Assembly (NCBI GenBank): GCA_900318555.1
Contig: ONKX01000014.1
Coordinates: 1 to 64,000, forward strand
Direction: 5' to 3'
Origin: an uncultured Prevotellaceae bacterium
Lineage (GTDB): Bacteria > Bacteroidota > Bacteroidia > Bacteroidales > Bacteroidaceae
Length of the DNA: 64,000 nt
The translations under genes and the position numbers were made by a program. The notes under the pieces are model-generated. The model was not told the origin of the DNA and did not search any database. It worked only from the letters and a program-made list of their open reading frames with translations. Positions 26,698 to 35,564 of the stretch are shown piece after piece. Every line of letters starts with the position of its first letter. The first letter of the stretch is position 1.

Positions 26698-27822
26698 CTA
26701 ACCCTTAAGAAAATCCATCAGGGCTTCTTTATTTTGAATTGGAGTTGTGGTCGGGCGACCAAGGTCTTTACGGTTGCCCTTTTTAACCTTAACCTCAAGC
26801 AGAACCGGTCCGTGAAGAGTTTTCACAACCTTTAATGCATCAACCAAATCTTCTTTGCTACCCACAGTGAATGCATTGGGATAACCCACTGACTTTGCCA
26901 CAGCAGGCAGGTCAATCTTCAAACCAACTGTTGGCTGACCACCTACAGAATCATGAGCACCATTGTTGAATACCACATGTACATAGTTCTTAGGAGCCTT
27001 GTTGGCTACAATAGCCATTGACCCCATGTGCATAATGGCAGCACCATCACCATCAAAACACCAAACAGTACGGTCATTCTTTGCCATAGCAATACCCAAA
27101 GCAATCTGAGAGGCGTGACCCATAGAGCCAACAGTCAGAAAATCTCTTTCATGTCCTTGGTTCATTGCTGCACGATACTCAAAGAGTTCACGGCTAATCA
27201 TACCGGTGGTGCTGACAATGCAATCCTTTTCTCCAAGAGCAGCTGCAACAGTCTGGATAGCCTCTTCACGTGACATCGTGAGATCGTTCTTCTCTACGTT
27301 CTGGAGCTTGTAATCTTCGAAGGTATCTTTCTCAATCACCAGAGCGTAAACATCCTTGTTTTTAAGGGCTGCAACAGCTTTGGCAATCTGCTTCTCTGCC
27401 TTGTCTTCTTCTTTACTCAGCACATCAAAGTTGATACACATGGTGTTCAGCAAGCCTGTAGTAACCTTCCCTTGCTTAACGTGTTGGGGTTCATCGTGTA
27501 CACCAGGGCGGCCACGCCAACCAATAAGCAGCAATACTGGAATGTTATACACCTCAGGATCTGTAAGTGAAGCCAGCGGGTTAATGATATTACCCTCACC
27601 ACTGTTCTGCATATACACACAAGCAGGCTGACCTGTTGCCAGATAATGACCGGCAGCAAGGCCTACTGCTGCACCTTCGTTGGCAGCAATGATGTTGTGT
27701 TGTGCATCAAAATGGTCTGTGATGTAAGCACAGATATTCTTCAGCAGACTGTCAGGAACTCCTGCAAAACAGTCAATGCCGTTTTCTCTCAGTTTCTCTA
27801 TAAAGAATTCAGGTCTAATCAT
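26698..27822 (-). CDS. aepY: Phosphonopyruvate decarboxylase
   Basis: 374 residues, the family length. It is a thiamine-diphosphate enzyme: catalytic Glu49 in AANEGAAVGLAAG and the ThDP motif GDG (258-260) ... NN (286-287) in VVFNNGAHDSVGG. It decarboxylates phosphonopyruvate to phosphonoacetaldehyde, the irreversible step that pulls the unfavourable PEP mutase reaction forward. It lies 16 bp downstream of the mutase gene. Symbol follows the Bacteroides fragilis PS B naming; ppd is equivalent. Confidence 0.92.
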   Translation of the reverse strand: MIRPEFFIEKLRENGIDCFAGVPDSLLKNICAYITDHFDAQHNIIAANEGAAVGLAAGHYLATGQPACVYMQNSGEGNIINPLASLTDPEVYNIPVLLLIGWRGRPGVHDEPQHVKQGKVTTGLLNTMCINFDVLSKEEDKAEKQIAKAVAALKNKDVYALVIEKDTFEDYKLQNVEKNDLTMSREEAIQTVAAALGEKDCIVSTTGMISRELFEYRAAMNQGHERDFLTVGSMGHASQIALGIAMAKNDRTVWCFDGDGAAIMHMGSMAIVANKAPKNYVHVVFNNGAHDSVGGQPTVGLKIDLPAVAKSVGYPNAFTVGSKEDLVDALKVVKTLHGPVLLEVKVKKGNRKDLGRPTTTPIQNKEALMDFLKG

Positions 27823-27838
27823 ATTTGTATCCTTTCTA

Positions 27839-29848
27839 TTATTGTTCGGGAATGAGAGTGATAATCTCCTTAATGCTCATGCACTTGTCATCGCACTCCT
27901 TAGCACGGTGATTCTCCAGAATGGTACGGGCAGCATCCTGCATAGCCGGGAAGCCGGTGCGAGTGAGTTGGTTGGCATAGATAACCACATTCACTCCCCT
28001 ATCTTTGAACTCCTGTTCGGTAACAGTATTGAAGGAGGTAGGCACAACCACAACGGGAGTAGTGCTGTTCTTCTCACGGAACTTCTGTACGAACTCAAAA
28101 ATTTCAGCAGGATCTTTCTTGCGGCTGTGAATCATGATGGCATCAGCACCAGCCTCACTGAAAGCAAAGGCGCGTTCCAGTGCGTCTTCCATACCCTGTT
28201 CCAGAATCAGAGACTCAATGCGGGCACAGATCATAAACTCTTTGGTCTTCTGAGCCTTCTTTCCGGCACGAATCTTCTCGCAGAAGTCAGGAATTGCTGC
28301 CTGAGTCTGCTTCACCTCAGTACCGAAGAGACTGTTCTTCTTCAGACCTGTCTTGTCTTCAATGATAACCATGCTCACACCCATACGCTCCAGAGAACGA
28401 ACGGTATAAACAAAGTGTTCCGTCAGACCACCGGTATCACCATCAAAGATGATGGGCTTGGTAGTTACTTCCATAATGTCATCAATGGTACGGAAGCGGC
28501 TGGTCATATCCACCAATTCAATGTCGGGTTTACCCTTAGCCGTAGAGTCGCAAAGAGAGCTTACCCACATTGCATCAAACTGATAAGTCTTGCCATCCTG
28601 GAGCACCTTGGTATTCTCTACAATCAGACCGGTGATACCGCTGTGGGCTTCCATAGCTGTTACAAGTCCCTTCATATTGATGAGCTTGCGCAAACGGCCA
28701 CGACGGACATCAGGCATACTGGCTTCTGCACGGTGGTTGGCATCCAGTTCCTTGTACATAGGATTGTTGCTGTAAGGATACTCCACCAGCTTGCCACCAT
28801 ACTCTGCGAGAATCTCACATACCTCCTGACGGATAGGCTTCTGAAAACCTTCGCACCAGTCATTGCCATGAACCACATAGTCAGGATGCAGGGCTTCAAG
28901 GTTCTCTTTATAAGAGAGTGTCTTCTGCTCCACTACACGCTCCACACCAGCCAGGTTCTCAAAGAGGGCTTTGCGCTCCTCGTAAGGAATCAATGGATAG
29001 CGCTTGAAGCTGGCGATGGCTTCATCAGAGAGAACACCAACAATCAAGCGGCCAAGACGACGAGCTTTGTTGATGATGGCCATGTGACCACTGTGGATGT
29101 ACTCAGTTGAGAAGCACATATAAACAGTGCGCTCATTGATTTCAGCCACCTTCTTGCTGACCACTTCAAGGTCTTCAGGTGTGTCAATCTCTGCACAGAG
29201 CATGTTCTTCACATCGCATGGATAGATCTCGCACTGGTCGGACACCTCGTTGAAGGCATTCTCTGCATACACTTTGCGGTTGTCACTTTCGCAAAACTTC
29301 TCAATGTTCTGGAGCCATACCAGCCAGTCCTCTTTCAAGATTTTGTAGAGAGGCTGGGCAGCCATAGCGTTGTCAAAGAACTCAATGCCCACTTTCTCGA
29401 TGCGGCCATCTTTGATAACAGCCTTGAAATCCTTCTCAGGGAGAGGCAAAGTGCTGCTAACCACCATGCTGCTGTTGGGGTTGTCAATCACGGCCTCCAT
29501 TACGCGGCTCTCAAAGACCAAATCACCATGCATCAGGATAATGTCGTTATCCTTCAGTGCATCTTTTGCACAGTAGATACTATAGATGTAGTTGGTTTTG
29601 TCGTAGAGGGGATTGTTTACGAAGGTGTACTTCAAGGGGAGGTGAAGAGCCTCACAGTAGTCTACCAAGACCTTATCGTAGTAGCCTGTAGTCATTACTA
29701 CTTCCTCGACTCCGAAACTCACTAACTGTCGCAATTGTCGGCTGAGAATCGTATTTTTGTAAGAAATTTCAGTCATGCATTTGGGGTGTTCCGTGGTAAT
29801 AACACCCATACGCGACCCTAATCCACTGTTTAGAATTAATGCTTTCAT
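27839..29848 (-). CDS. aepX: Three-domain phosphoenolpyruvate mutase with two nucleotidyltransferase domains
   Basis: 669 residues. (1) A GlmU/PntC-like nucleotidyltransferase, 1-235: LNSGLGSRMG at 6-15, PKCM near 22-25, HGD at 107-109. (2) A cytidylyltransferase of the TagD/CCT type, 240-370, with IHSGH at 251-255. (3) PEP mutase, about 390-669, with DGDTGG at 469-474 and the diagnostic EDKTGLKKNS at 497-506. The mutase makes phosphonopyruvate from PEP. The nucleotidyltransferase domains probably activate the finished phosphonate as a CMP ester for transfer to a glycan. Ordinary PEP mutases are about 300 residues; a double fusion is unusual. Confidence 0.9.
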   Translation of the reverse strand: MKALILNSGLGSRMGVITTEHPKCMTEISYKNTILSRQLRQLVSFGVEEVVMTTGYYDKVLVDYCEALHLPLKYTFVNNPLYDKTNYIYSIYCAKDALKDNDIILMHGDLVFESRVMEAVIDNPNSSMVVSSTLPLPEKDFKAVIKDGRIEKVGIEFFDNAMAAQPLYKILKEDWLVWLQNIEKFCESDNRKVYAENAFNEVSDQCEIYPCDVKNMLCAEIDTPEDLEVVSKKVAEINERTVYMCFSTEYIHSGHMAIINKARRLGRLIVGVLSDEAIASFKRYPLIPYEERKALFENLAGVERVVEQKTLSYKENLEALHPDYVVHGNDWCEGFQKPIRQEVCEILAEYGGKLVEYPYSNNPMYKELDANHRAEASMPDVRRGRLRKLINMKGLVTAMEAHSGITGLIVENTKVLQDGKTYQFDAMWVSSLCDSTAKGKPDIELVDMTSRFRTIDDIMEVTTKPIIFDGDTGGLTEHFVYTVRSLERMGVSMVIIEDKTGLKKNSLFGTEVKQTQAAIPDFCEKIRAGKKAQKTKEFMICARIESLILEQGMEDALERAFAFSEAGADAIMIHSRKKDPAEIFEFVQKFREKNSTTPVVVVPTSFNTVTEQEFKDRGVNVVIYANQLTRTGFPAMQDAARTILENHRAKECDDKCMSIKEIITLIPEQ

Positions 29849-29898
29849 TACTATGTATTTTCTTATATTTCAATATTCAAAGTCCTTTAGGGAAATGA

Positions 29899-31035
29899 TT
29901 ATTTCCCCTTGTACATGTCCGCATAATACTTCAAGTAGTCACCAGAAGTGACATTATCCATCCACTCTTGGTTATCAAGATACCACTTAACGGTTTTCTC
30001 TATACCTTCTTCAAACTGAAGGCTGGGTTCCCATCCAAGTTCGCGTTGGAGCTTAGAAGAGTCTATAGCATAGCGGAGATCGTGTCCAGCACGATCGGTT
30101 ACATATGTAATTAAGTCCATATCAGCTCCTTCGCGTCTGCCAAGGAGCCGGTCAACCGTATTGATGAGCACCTTGATGATGTCAATATTCTTCCACTCAT
30201 TGAAACCGCCTATGTTATAGGTATCAGCTATCTTACCCTCATGGAAAATCAAGTCAATAGCTCTTGCATGATCCTCTACATAGAGCCAATCGCGTACATT
30301 CTCACCCTTACCGTATACCGGCAGCGGCTTGCGGTGGCGGATATTGTTAATAAACAGTGGGATGAGTTTCTCCGGGAATTGATATGGGCCGTAGTTGTTC
30401 GAGCAGTTGGTAACGACTACAGGCATTCCATACGTATCATGGTATGCACGGACGAAATGGTCTGATGAAGCCTTCGCTGCACTATAGGGCGAGTGAGGAT
30501 TATACTTCGTGGTCTCCAAGAAGAACTTATCACCATAAGCAAGATGATGCTCAGCACTACTTGCAGTCGTAGTGAACGGAGGTTCAATTCCCTCTGGGTG
30601 TGTCAACTCCAAAGCTCCATACACCTCATCGGTACTGATGTGGTAAAAGCGCTTGCCATTATAGCGCTCAGGTAATGATTCCCAATACAATTTTGCTGCC
30701 TGGAGCAAAGACAGTGTTCCCATCACATTGGTCTTGGCGAATGTGAATGGATCCTTGATTGAGCGGTCTACATGACTCTCAGCTGCCAGATGAATAATTC
30801 CATCTACCTTTTCTTCCTGCATCAGTTTGAGAACGCCCTCAAAATCGCAAATATCCATCTTTACAAACTTATAGTTAGGTTTATCCTCTATGTCCTTCAA
30901 GTTTGCAAGATTTCCTGCATAAGTCAATTTATCCAGATTGATAATATGATAATCAGGATATTTGTTCACGAATAGGCGCACTACATGGCTTCCAATAAAG
31001 CCTGCACCACCAGTAATAACAATACTTCGTTTCAT
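29899..31035 (-). CDS. rmlB: dTDP-glucose 4,6-dehydratase
   Basis: 378 residues. Rossmann motif ITGGAGFIGSHVV at the N-terminus, HISTDEVYG near 134 and catalytic YSAAK near 188. It converts dTDP-glucose to dTDP-4-keto-6-deoxyglucose, the second step of dTDP-rhamnose synthesis and a branch point for amino-deoxy sugars. The gene is 4 bp downstream of rmlA and last of the rmlD-C-A-B set. Slightly longer than the Escherichia enzyme, as usual in Bacteroidales. Confidence 0.95.
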   Translation of the reverse strand: MKRSIVITGGAGFIGSHVVRLFVNKYPDYHIINLDKLTYAGNLANLKDIEDKPNYKFVKMDICDFEGVLKLMQEEKVDGIIHLAAESHVDRSIKDPFTFAKTNVMGTLSLLQAAKLYWESLPERYNGKRFYHISTDEVYGALELTHPEGIEPPFTTTASSAEHHLAYGDKFFLETTKYNPHSPYSAAKASSDHFVRAYHDTYGMPVVVTNCSNNYGPYQFPEKLIPLFINNIRHRKPLPVYGKGENVRDWLYVEDHARAIDLIFHEGKIADTYNIGGFNEWKNIDIIKVLINTVDRLLGRREGADMDLITYVTDRAGHDLRYAIDSSKLQRELGWEPSLQFEEGIEKTVKWYLDNQEWMDNVTSGDYLKYYADMYKGK

Positions 31036-31038
31036 GAA

Positions 31039-31953
31039 TTATACGTGTTGTAAGGTGTTTGAATTAATCTCCTCCTTCATCTCATCAATTACCTTCAATA
31101 GGTACTGGCCATACTGATTCTTGAGCATAGGTTTAGCCAACTCTCTCATCTTTTCCTCACTAATCCAACCATTACGATAGGCTATACCTTCCAAACAAGC
31201 GACCTTTAGACCCTGGCGTTTCTCAATAACCTCAACAAAGGTGGAAGCTTCTGCCAAACTATCATGAGTTCCCGTATCCAACCAAGCAAAACCTCGACCA
31301 AACACCTTTACCAGTAATTCACCATCCTTCAAGAATTCTTGGTTTACTGTAGTAATCTCCAACTCGCCTCGAGCAGAGGGTTTAATATGCTTGGCTACAT
31401 CAACCACTTTATTTGGATAGAAGTATAAGCCTACCACAGCATAATTGCTCTTAGGTTCCTCCGGTTTTTCCTCAATGCTTAAGCAGTTGCCTTGTTTATC
31501 AAACTCAGCAACGCCATAACGCTCTGGGTCTGAAACCCAATAGCCAAACACCGATGCCTTACCATTTTTATCTGCATCTTCGACTGCCTTACGAAGTAAA
31601 GCTGTAAAACCTGCGCCATAAAAGATGTTATCACCTAAAACGAGGCAAACACTATCATTACCTATGAACTTTTCACCAATAATGAATGCCTGAGCAAGTC
31701 CATCAGGGCTTGGTTGCTCAGCGTATTCAAAGTGCACTCCATAGTCTGAGCCATCGCCTAAAAGACGCTTGAATCCAGGAAGGTCATAAGGAGTAGAAAT
31801 AATCAATATATCCCTGATGCCTGCGAGCATCAGTGCAGAAATTGGATAATACACCATCGGTTTATCATAAATCGGGAGCAACTGCTTGCTCACACCCTTT
31901 GTTATAGGGTAAAGGCGGGTTCCACTACCGCCTGCTAACACGATACCCTTCAT
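31039..31953 (-). CDS. rmlA: Glucose-1-phosphate thymidylyltransferase
   Basis: 304 residues from the ATG at 31953 ([18 protein letters not shown]); a longer frame to 31974 adds seven residues ahead of the conserved N-terminus and is less likely. [11 protein letters not shown] is the nucleotide-binding loop, LGDNIFYG carries the metal Asp, and [19 protein letters not shown] is the sugar-binding region. It makes dTDP-glucose from dTTP and glucose-1-phosphate. First enzymatic step of the rml set, immediately upstream of rmlB. Confidence 0.95.
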   Translation of the reverse strand: MKGIVLAGGSGTRLYPITKGVSKQLLPIYDKPMVYYPISALMLAGIRDILIISTPYDLPGFKRLLGDGSDYGVHFEYAEQPSPDGLAQAFIIGEKFIGNDSVCLVLGDNIFYGAGFTALLRKAVEDADKNGKASVFGYWVSDPERYGVAEFDKQGNCLSIEEKPEEPKSNYAVVGLYFYPNKVVDVAKHIKPSARGELEITTVNQEFLKDGELLVKVFGRGFAWLDTGTHDSLAEASTFVEVIEKRQGLKVACLEGIAYRNGWISEEKMRELAKPMLKNQYGQYLLKVIDEMKEEINSNTLQHV

Positions 31954-32042
31954 GTTTAAACTTTGTTTTAACATGCATCATCGGCTGCACCTCAGCAATA
32001 AGCAAGCTTGCTGCATTCGGTTTGCACGATAATTCATAGTGT

Positions 32043-32627
32043 TTATTTATATAGGTTTACTTTAATGTCAAATGGGCTATCAAAGTCCCCCAACTTTGGA
32101 TGTTTAGTATCCTTCTCGGAGAGAATAGCCTTGTCTGTAATACGCCAATCTATACCAAGAGAATCATCAAGAATACTTATGCCACCGTCTGCTTCTGGGT
32201 GGTAGAATTCATCACACTTATACTGAAACACAGCTGTCTCAGAGAGGACTGCAAAACCATGGGCAAAGCCCTTTGAAATGAAAAACTGACGATGATTTTC
32301 CTCTGTCAGCTCTACCGCTACATGCTTTCCATAAGTGGGACTACCCTTGCGAATATCAACAGCCACATCAAGGACTGCTCCTTTGACACAGCGAACAATT
32401 TTACTCTGAGTATAGGGTGGACGCTGGAAATGAAGTCCACGCATCACTCCATAACTTGACATACTTTCGTTATCCTGAACAAAGATTACTTTATGCCCTA
32501 AGATAGGTGCAACCTTCTCATCGAACTCTCGTTGTGAAAAGCTCTCAAAGAAATATCCACGCTTATCTCCAAAAACTTTGGGCTCTATAATTAGTAATCC
32601 TTCAATTGGTGTTTTAATAACTTCCAT
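32043..32627 (-). CDS. rmlC: dTDP-4-dehydrorhamnose 3,5-epimerase
   Basis: 194 residues. A cupin-type fold with the catalytic His in GVMRGLHFQRPPYTQSK, the strand KGAVLDVAVDIRKGSPTYGK, and FISKGFAHGFAVLSE downstream. It epimerises C3 and C5 of the 4-keto intermediate. It starts 4 bp after rmlD ends and is followed, across a 69-bp gap, by rmlA. Confidence 0.95.
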   Translation of the reverse strand: MEVIKTPIEGLLIIEPKVFGDKRGYFFESFSQREFDEKVAPILGHKVIFVQDNESMSSYGVMRGLHFQRPPYTQSKIVRCVKGAVLDVAVDIRKGSPTYGKHVAVELTEENHRQFFISKGFAHGFAVLSETAVFQYKCDEFYHPEADGGISILDDSLGIDWRITDKAILSEKDTKHPKLGDFDSPFDIKVNLYK

Positions 32628-32630
32628 ATT

Positions 32631-33527
32631 TTATGCTTTCATTAAATTCTTCATGCATATCTTTAGTGAGTCAGTCCAATAAGGGACTTTAATGCCAAAG
32701 GTTACCTTCACCTTGGTCTTATCCAGTACTGAAAATGCCGGGCGTTTGACTGGCGAGGGAAACTCATCAGAATGACATGGTTGGATATCACACTCTTTGT
32801 TTCCAGCAATCTCAGCTATCATCTTTGTAAAATCAAACCAGGAACAAACGCCCTCGTTTGAGTAATGGTATATGCCTGTATTGCCTTCAAACTTTCGATT
32901 CTCAATAATATCATAGATGGCTTTTGCCAAATCGTATGCGTAAGTCGGTGTACCTACTTGATCAAATACCACCTGCAACTGGGGCTTTGTAGCAGTCAGA
33001 TTCAACATGGTCTTAACGAAGTTCTTACCGAACTCGCTATAAAGCCATGCTGTACGGAAAATGAGATAATCAACTCCGGTATTCTGGATAGCCTCTTCAC
33101 CATGAAGTTTAGTCAGACCATACACACCTGTAGGTGTTCCTTTCTGGTCTTCTTTACATGGTGTATTGTAAGGGTCACCACCAAATACATAATCAGTACT
33201 GATATGAACCAATAGGCCGCCAACTTCTTTTATAGCTATAGCAAGATTCTCGGGAGCCTTCGCATTCAGCAGTTCAACCAATTCATATTTCTCTGGATTT
33301 TCTGCACCATCCACATTGGTCCATGCAGCACAGTTCACAATCACTTTCACATCATTGTCTTTCACCATCTTGCGGATGGTATCCAGATTGGTAATATCAA
33401 GTATCGTAGTCTCTTGACCTTCCACCTCTACCACATCTGTAAAGATGTAGTGGTCTTTTGATTCCTTGGTGACAATGCGCATTTCGTTGCCCAATTGGCC
33501 ATTCGCTCCTGTTACAAGTATATTCAT
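32631..33527 (-). CDS. rmlD: dTDP-4-dehydrorhamnose reductase
   Basis: 298 residues. N-terminal NILVTGANGQLGNEM binds NADPH, HISTDYVFGG and the catalytic YGLTKLHGE follow. It reduces the 4-keto group to give dTDP-L-rhamnose. First gene of the rml set; a GC-rich stem-loop (33544-33611) lies directly upstream and may attenuate entry into the rml-phosphonate part of the operon. Confidence 0.95.
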   Translation of the reverse strand: MNILVTGANGQLGNEMRIVTKESKDHYIFTDVVEVEGQETTILDITNLDTIRKMVKDNDVKVIVNCAAWTNVDGAENPEKYELVELLNAKAPENLAIAIKEVGGLLVHISTDYVFGGDPYNTPCKEDQKGTPTGVYGLTKLHGEEAIQNTGVDYLIFRTAWLYSEFGKNFVKTMLNLTATKPQLQVVFDQVGTPTYAYDLAKAIYDIIENRKFEGNTGIYHYSNEGVCSWFDFTKMIAEIAGNKECDIQPCHSDEFPSPVKRPAFSVLDKTKVKVTFGIKVPYWTDSLKICMKNLMKA

Positions 33528-33543
33528 TGCTCTTTAGTTTCTT

Positions 33544-33611
33544 AAAAGGGGGCAGGCCCACTGTTTATTGAACCTTTTTGTCTTATGAGAGACCAGCGGG
33601 TTCCCCGCCCC
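33544..33611 (-). promoter_or_regulatory. GC-rich stem-loop upstream of rmlD, possible attenuator
   Basis: On the minus strand, GGGGCGGGG and CCCGCTG can pair over a long loop with CAGTGGG and TGCCCC, after which comes CTTTT; alternatively GCGGGGAACCCGC folds alone. Two mutually exclusive structures next to a T-run resemble an attenuator. The GC content stands out sharply from its AT-rich surroundings. Function inferred only from structure and from the UpxY-like antiterminator upstream. Confidence 0.4.
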
Positions 33612-33657
33612 GTTAGATTTCTTATATAATGTCTTGCGACATGACTTCAAATTACTT

Positions 33658-33933
33658 TTATAAATGCGCTTGGTGAACCAACAAGGTTGCGATGATGATA
33701 TAATCGTTAGATGTCTGAAGGCTGATGCATGATGTCTGATGTATCTCGCTGCTCACCATATACTCACGCAGGATAGAATTGATTGCCGCCTCGTTGATCG
33801 TATCACTGTAACCCAAAGGTTTCAGCCATGCCTTCATCTCCTCTATCGTATGACCATCGCCTTTCAGGATCTCCTCCCTCAACGGCTCCGTCACTTCCTT
33901 GATATTCTTGATTTGAGACATCGGATTTGTCAT
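33658..33933 (-). CDS. Small hypothetical protein, last of the accessory set
   Basis: 91 residues; Met5 (33921) is an equally good start. Residues 5-60 are helical and charged (MKAWLKPLGYSDTINEAAI), no Cys or catalytic motif. The last 30 residues are encoded by a CATC-rich low-complexity stretch like those after the other accessory cassettes, so the native C-terminus may have been replaced. Unknown function. It lies 17 bp after the GIY-YIG-like gene. Confidence 0.45.
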   Translation of the reverse strand: MTNPMSQIKNIKEVTEPLREEILKGDGHTIEEMKAWLKPLGYSDTINEAAINSILREYMVSSEIHQTSCISLQTSNDYIIIATLLVHQAHL

Positions 33934-33950
33934 TCGCGATTAAATATTTT

Positions 33951-34361
33951 CTATTCTCCACATATTGGACAATTCAGCCCTGTCTTTCCATCAGGTTTTC
34001 TTGGATGTTTATCGTTTTCAAGAAGCTTTGCTTCGCCCCAAAGATGAAAATCAGTACACTCTTGTTCATAGGCAGCCTTGACATCCTTAGCTCTTGCCCA
34101 ATCAAACCATAAATCACCACTCCATTCTCCAATATGCTCCTTAAGTCTATCTCTCAAACCCTCGTCCTGACGATGGTCAACACGTCCTACATAAATAATA
34201 GTAAATTCACCATCCTTAAGTCTGCCTATTCTGTAATTACCTGGCATAACTCCTTCCGGGACATACTTATCAATTGTATCTTCATCTAACATATAGAACT
34301 CCACCTCTGCAGCTTTTCCCGTATAAGGGTACTTCTTCCAACTAATTCTTGTCTTATCCAT
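33951..34361 (-). CDS. GIY-YIG-like nuclease-fold protein
   Basis: 136 residues. The order YRIG...FTIIYVGRVD (about 43-57), LRDRLKEHI with Arg and His near 65-73, AYEQEC with the metal-binding Glu near 96, and LLENDKHP with Asn near 115 follows the GIY-YIG core. A C-terminal CPIC pair with an earlier Cys could bind metal. Members cut or nick DNA, but some are structural. It is part of a five-gene accessory set, suggesting a conflict or mobile function. Confidence 0.5.
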   Translation of the reverse strand: MDKTRISWKKYPYTGKAAEVEFYMLDEDTIDKYVPEGVMPGNYRIGRLKDGEFTIIYVGRVDHRQDEGLRDRLKEHIGEWSGDLWFDWARAKDVKAAYEQECTDFHLWGEAKLLENDKHPRKPDGKTGLNCPICGE

Positions 34362-34393
34362 AATCGTATCACTTAGGTAAATACTAATATGAC

Positions 34394-34804
34394 TTATTTA
34401 AGCAAAAACATACCTAGCATAAAATATGCTATAATAACAAAAAGTAATTTAAAGACCCAAAAACACCAAGGAATCGCACTATATATCTCTGGCTCTTGAA
34501 GATTTACATCATCTTCCTTTTCTTCTTTATGAATTTCCTTATGTTTGGCGTAATACGGATACCATATAGCTGTCTGAATCACGTATTGGAACAAATCTAA
34601 TATGAGAACTACAATAAACAATATGAGTGGCCATTTTAGTTCACTCGGTATTGAGCTCATAAATGTGCTTAAGAGTTCATCATTGGTATTAGACTGTTTA
34701 AAGATCCAAACAATGCCTATACCAGCATATGCCAAATTACGACTTAGTTCACTGACATTCGTGGAGTAGCGAACATAGTCTTCACGTATTTCTTTTAATG
34801 TCAT
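34394..34804 (-). CDS. Small membrane protein of the accessory set
   Basis: 136 residues with three likely membrane helices: about 22-36 (LAYAGIGIVWIF), 58-78 (WPLILFIVVLILDLFQYVIQ) and 113-134 (FWVFKLLFVIIAYFMLGMFL). A charged KHKEIHKEEKEDD loop lies between the second and third. No family recognised. Small membrane proteins beside a cytoplasmic sensor and a nuclease-like gene are common in abortive-infection modules, but nothing here proves that role. Confidence 0.55.
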   Translation of the reverse strand: MTLKEIREDYVRYSTNVSELSRNLAYAGIGIVWIFKQSNTNDELLSTFMSSIPSELKWPLILFIVVLILDLFQYVIQTAIWYPYYAKHKEIHKEEKEDDVNLQEPEIYSAIPWCFWVFKLLFVIIAYFMLGMFLLK

Positions 34805-34809
34805 CAGAA

Positions 34810-34950
34810 CTATTTTTTATGGTCCTTGATTTTACTACCAGGTCCAGTTCCCGACTTAGAAGTCTGTTGAGGTCTTCCCTTACAACTACTAGACCTTTTC
34901 GAACTTTCCTTCCTAGAAGTATTCGTACTTGTTTTCTTAACTTCTGACAT
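34810..34950 (-). CDS. Basic Ser/Lys/Thr-rich 46-residue protein
   Basis: Start chosen at the ATG 34950 (MSEVKKTSTNTSRKESSKRS); an upstream Met would overlap the 3' end of the 199-residue gene. Composition is low-complexity, with Ser, Thr, Lys and Arg dominating and a single Cys. Similar short basic tails occur in small Bacteroidales proteins next to membrane proteins. It ends 6 bp before the membrane-protein gene. Confidence 0.4.
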   Translation of the reverse strand: MSEVKKTSTNTSRKESSKRSSSCKGRPQQTSKSGTGPGSKIKDHKK

Positions 34951-34964
34951 AATTATCAATATTA

Positions 34965-35564
34965 TTACAAGATCGAACTTAAAGAACTCCAAACCGTTGG
35001 ATTAGTCAATACATTTGCAACAATGTTTGCCGATATATCAATACCAAACTCCTTCAGTTTCTCAACAATACTCTTATGTGCCTCTTTCGGGTTTTCTGCA
35101 TTTTCGGCAATTGCAAGTATTTCTTTACGTTGCCTGCCATTCAGTTCATCTTTTATCGCATCAAGAAAAATCTCGATTACGATGTTCTGTTCTTGATTCT
35201 GTGTTTGACTCTGCGTATTGTTTATCGTAATGTCTCCAGAAACAGCCTTAGATGCTGGCTGAGGAAGTCCAATTGTTTGCACCTCCTCTATCACCGAATC
35301 TATCAACGTAGTCGTATCCTCTGCTATTTCCTTTGTACTGCAACGGGGTTGCATTGGGACGTAGTCTTTCTTGGTCCTTTGCAACAACCCTGCATATTGG
35401 CTCAATATAATAGCTTGCTTGACAAACGTACTTTCACTGTTATAATAACGTTCAAGTATGCTTTGAATGCTTTTTAAAACGTTAGCAAGTATATCTCTAT
35501 CATCTTTTACTGCTGCTTTTTTCTGTTCAAGCAATGCAATAAAGCTTTCATTTCTATTTTCCAT
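34965..35564 (-). CDS. Unidentified 199-residue protein, first gene of the accessory set
   Basis: Residues 1-70 form helices (ALLEQKKAAVKDDRDILANV). A Thr/Gln/Asn linker around 105-125 (DITINNTQSQTQNQEQN) is followed by a helical C-terminal domain ending in FGIDISANIVANVLTNP then TVWSSLSSIL. This two-domain shape with an N/Q-rich linker resembles adaptor or effector-associated proteins of bacterial conflict systems, but I do not know the family. It opens the five-gene minus-strand set. Confidence 0.5.
   Translation of the reverse strand: MENRNESFIALLEQKKAAVKDDRDILANVLKSIQSILERYYNSESTFVKQAIILSQYAGLLQRTKKDYVPMQPRCSTKEIAEDTTTLIDSVIEEVQTIGLPQPASKAVSGDITINNTQSQTQNQEQNIVIEIFLDAIKDELNGRQRKEILAIAENAENPKEAHKSIVEKLKEFGIDISANIVANVLTNPTVWSSLSSIL

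Noticed and set aside
27776..29110. 444-codon plus-strand open frame antisense to the PEP mutase gene
   Set aside because: It lies within a gene with complete catalytic motifs on the other strand, has no recognisable domain and no promoter; a codon-bias shadow.
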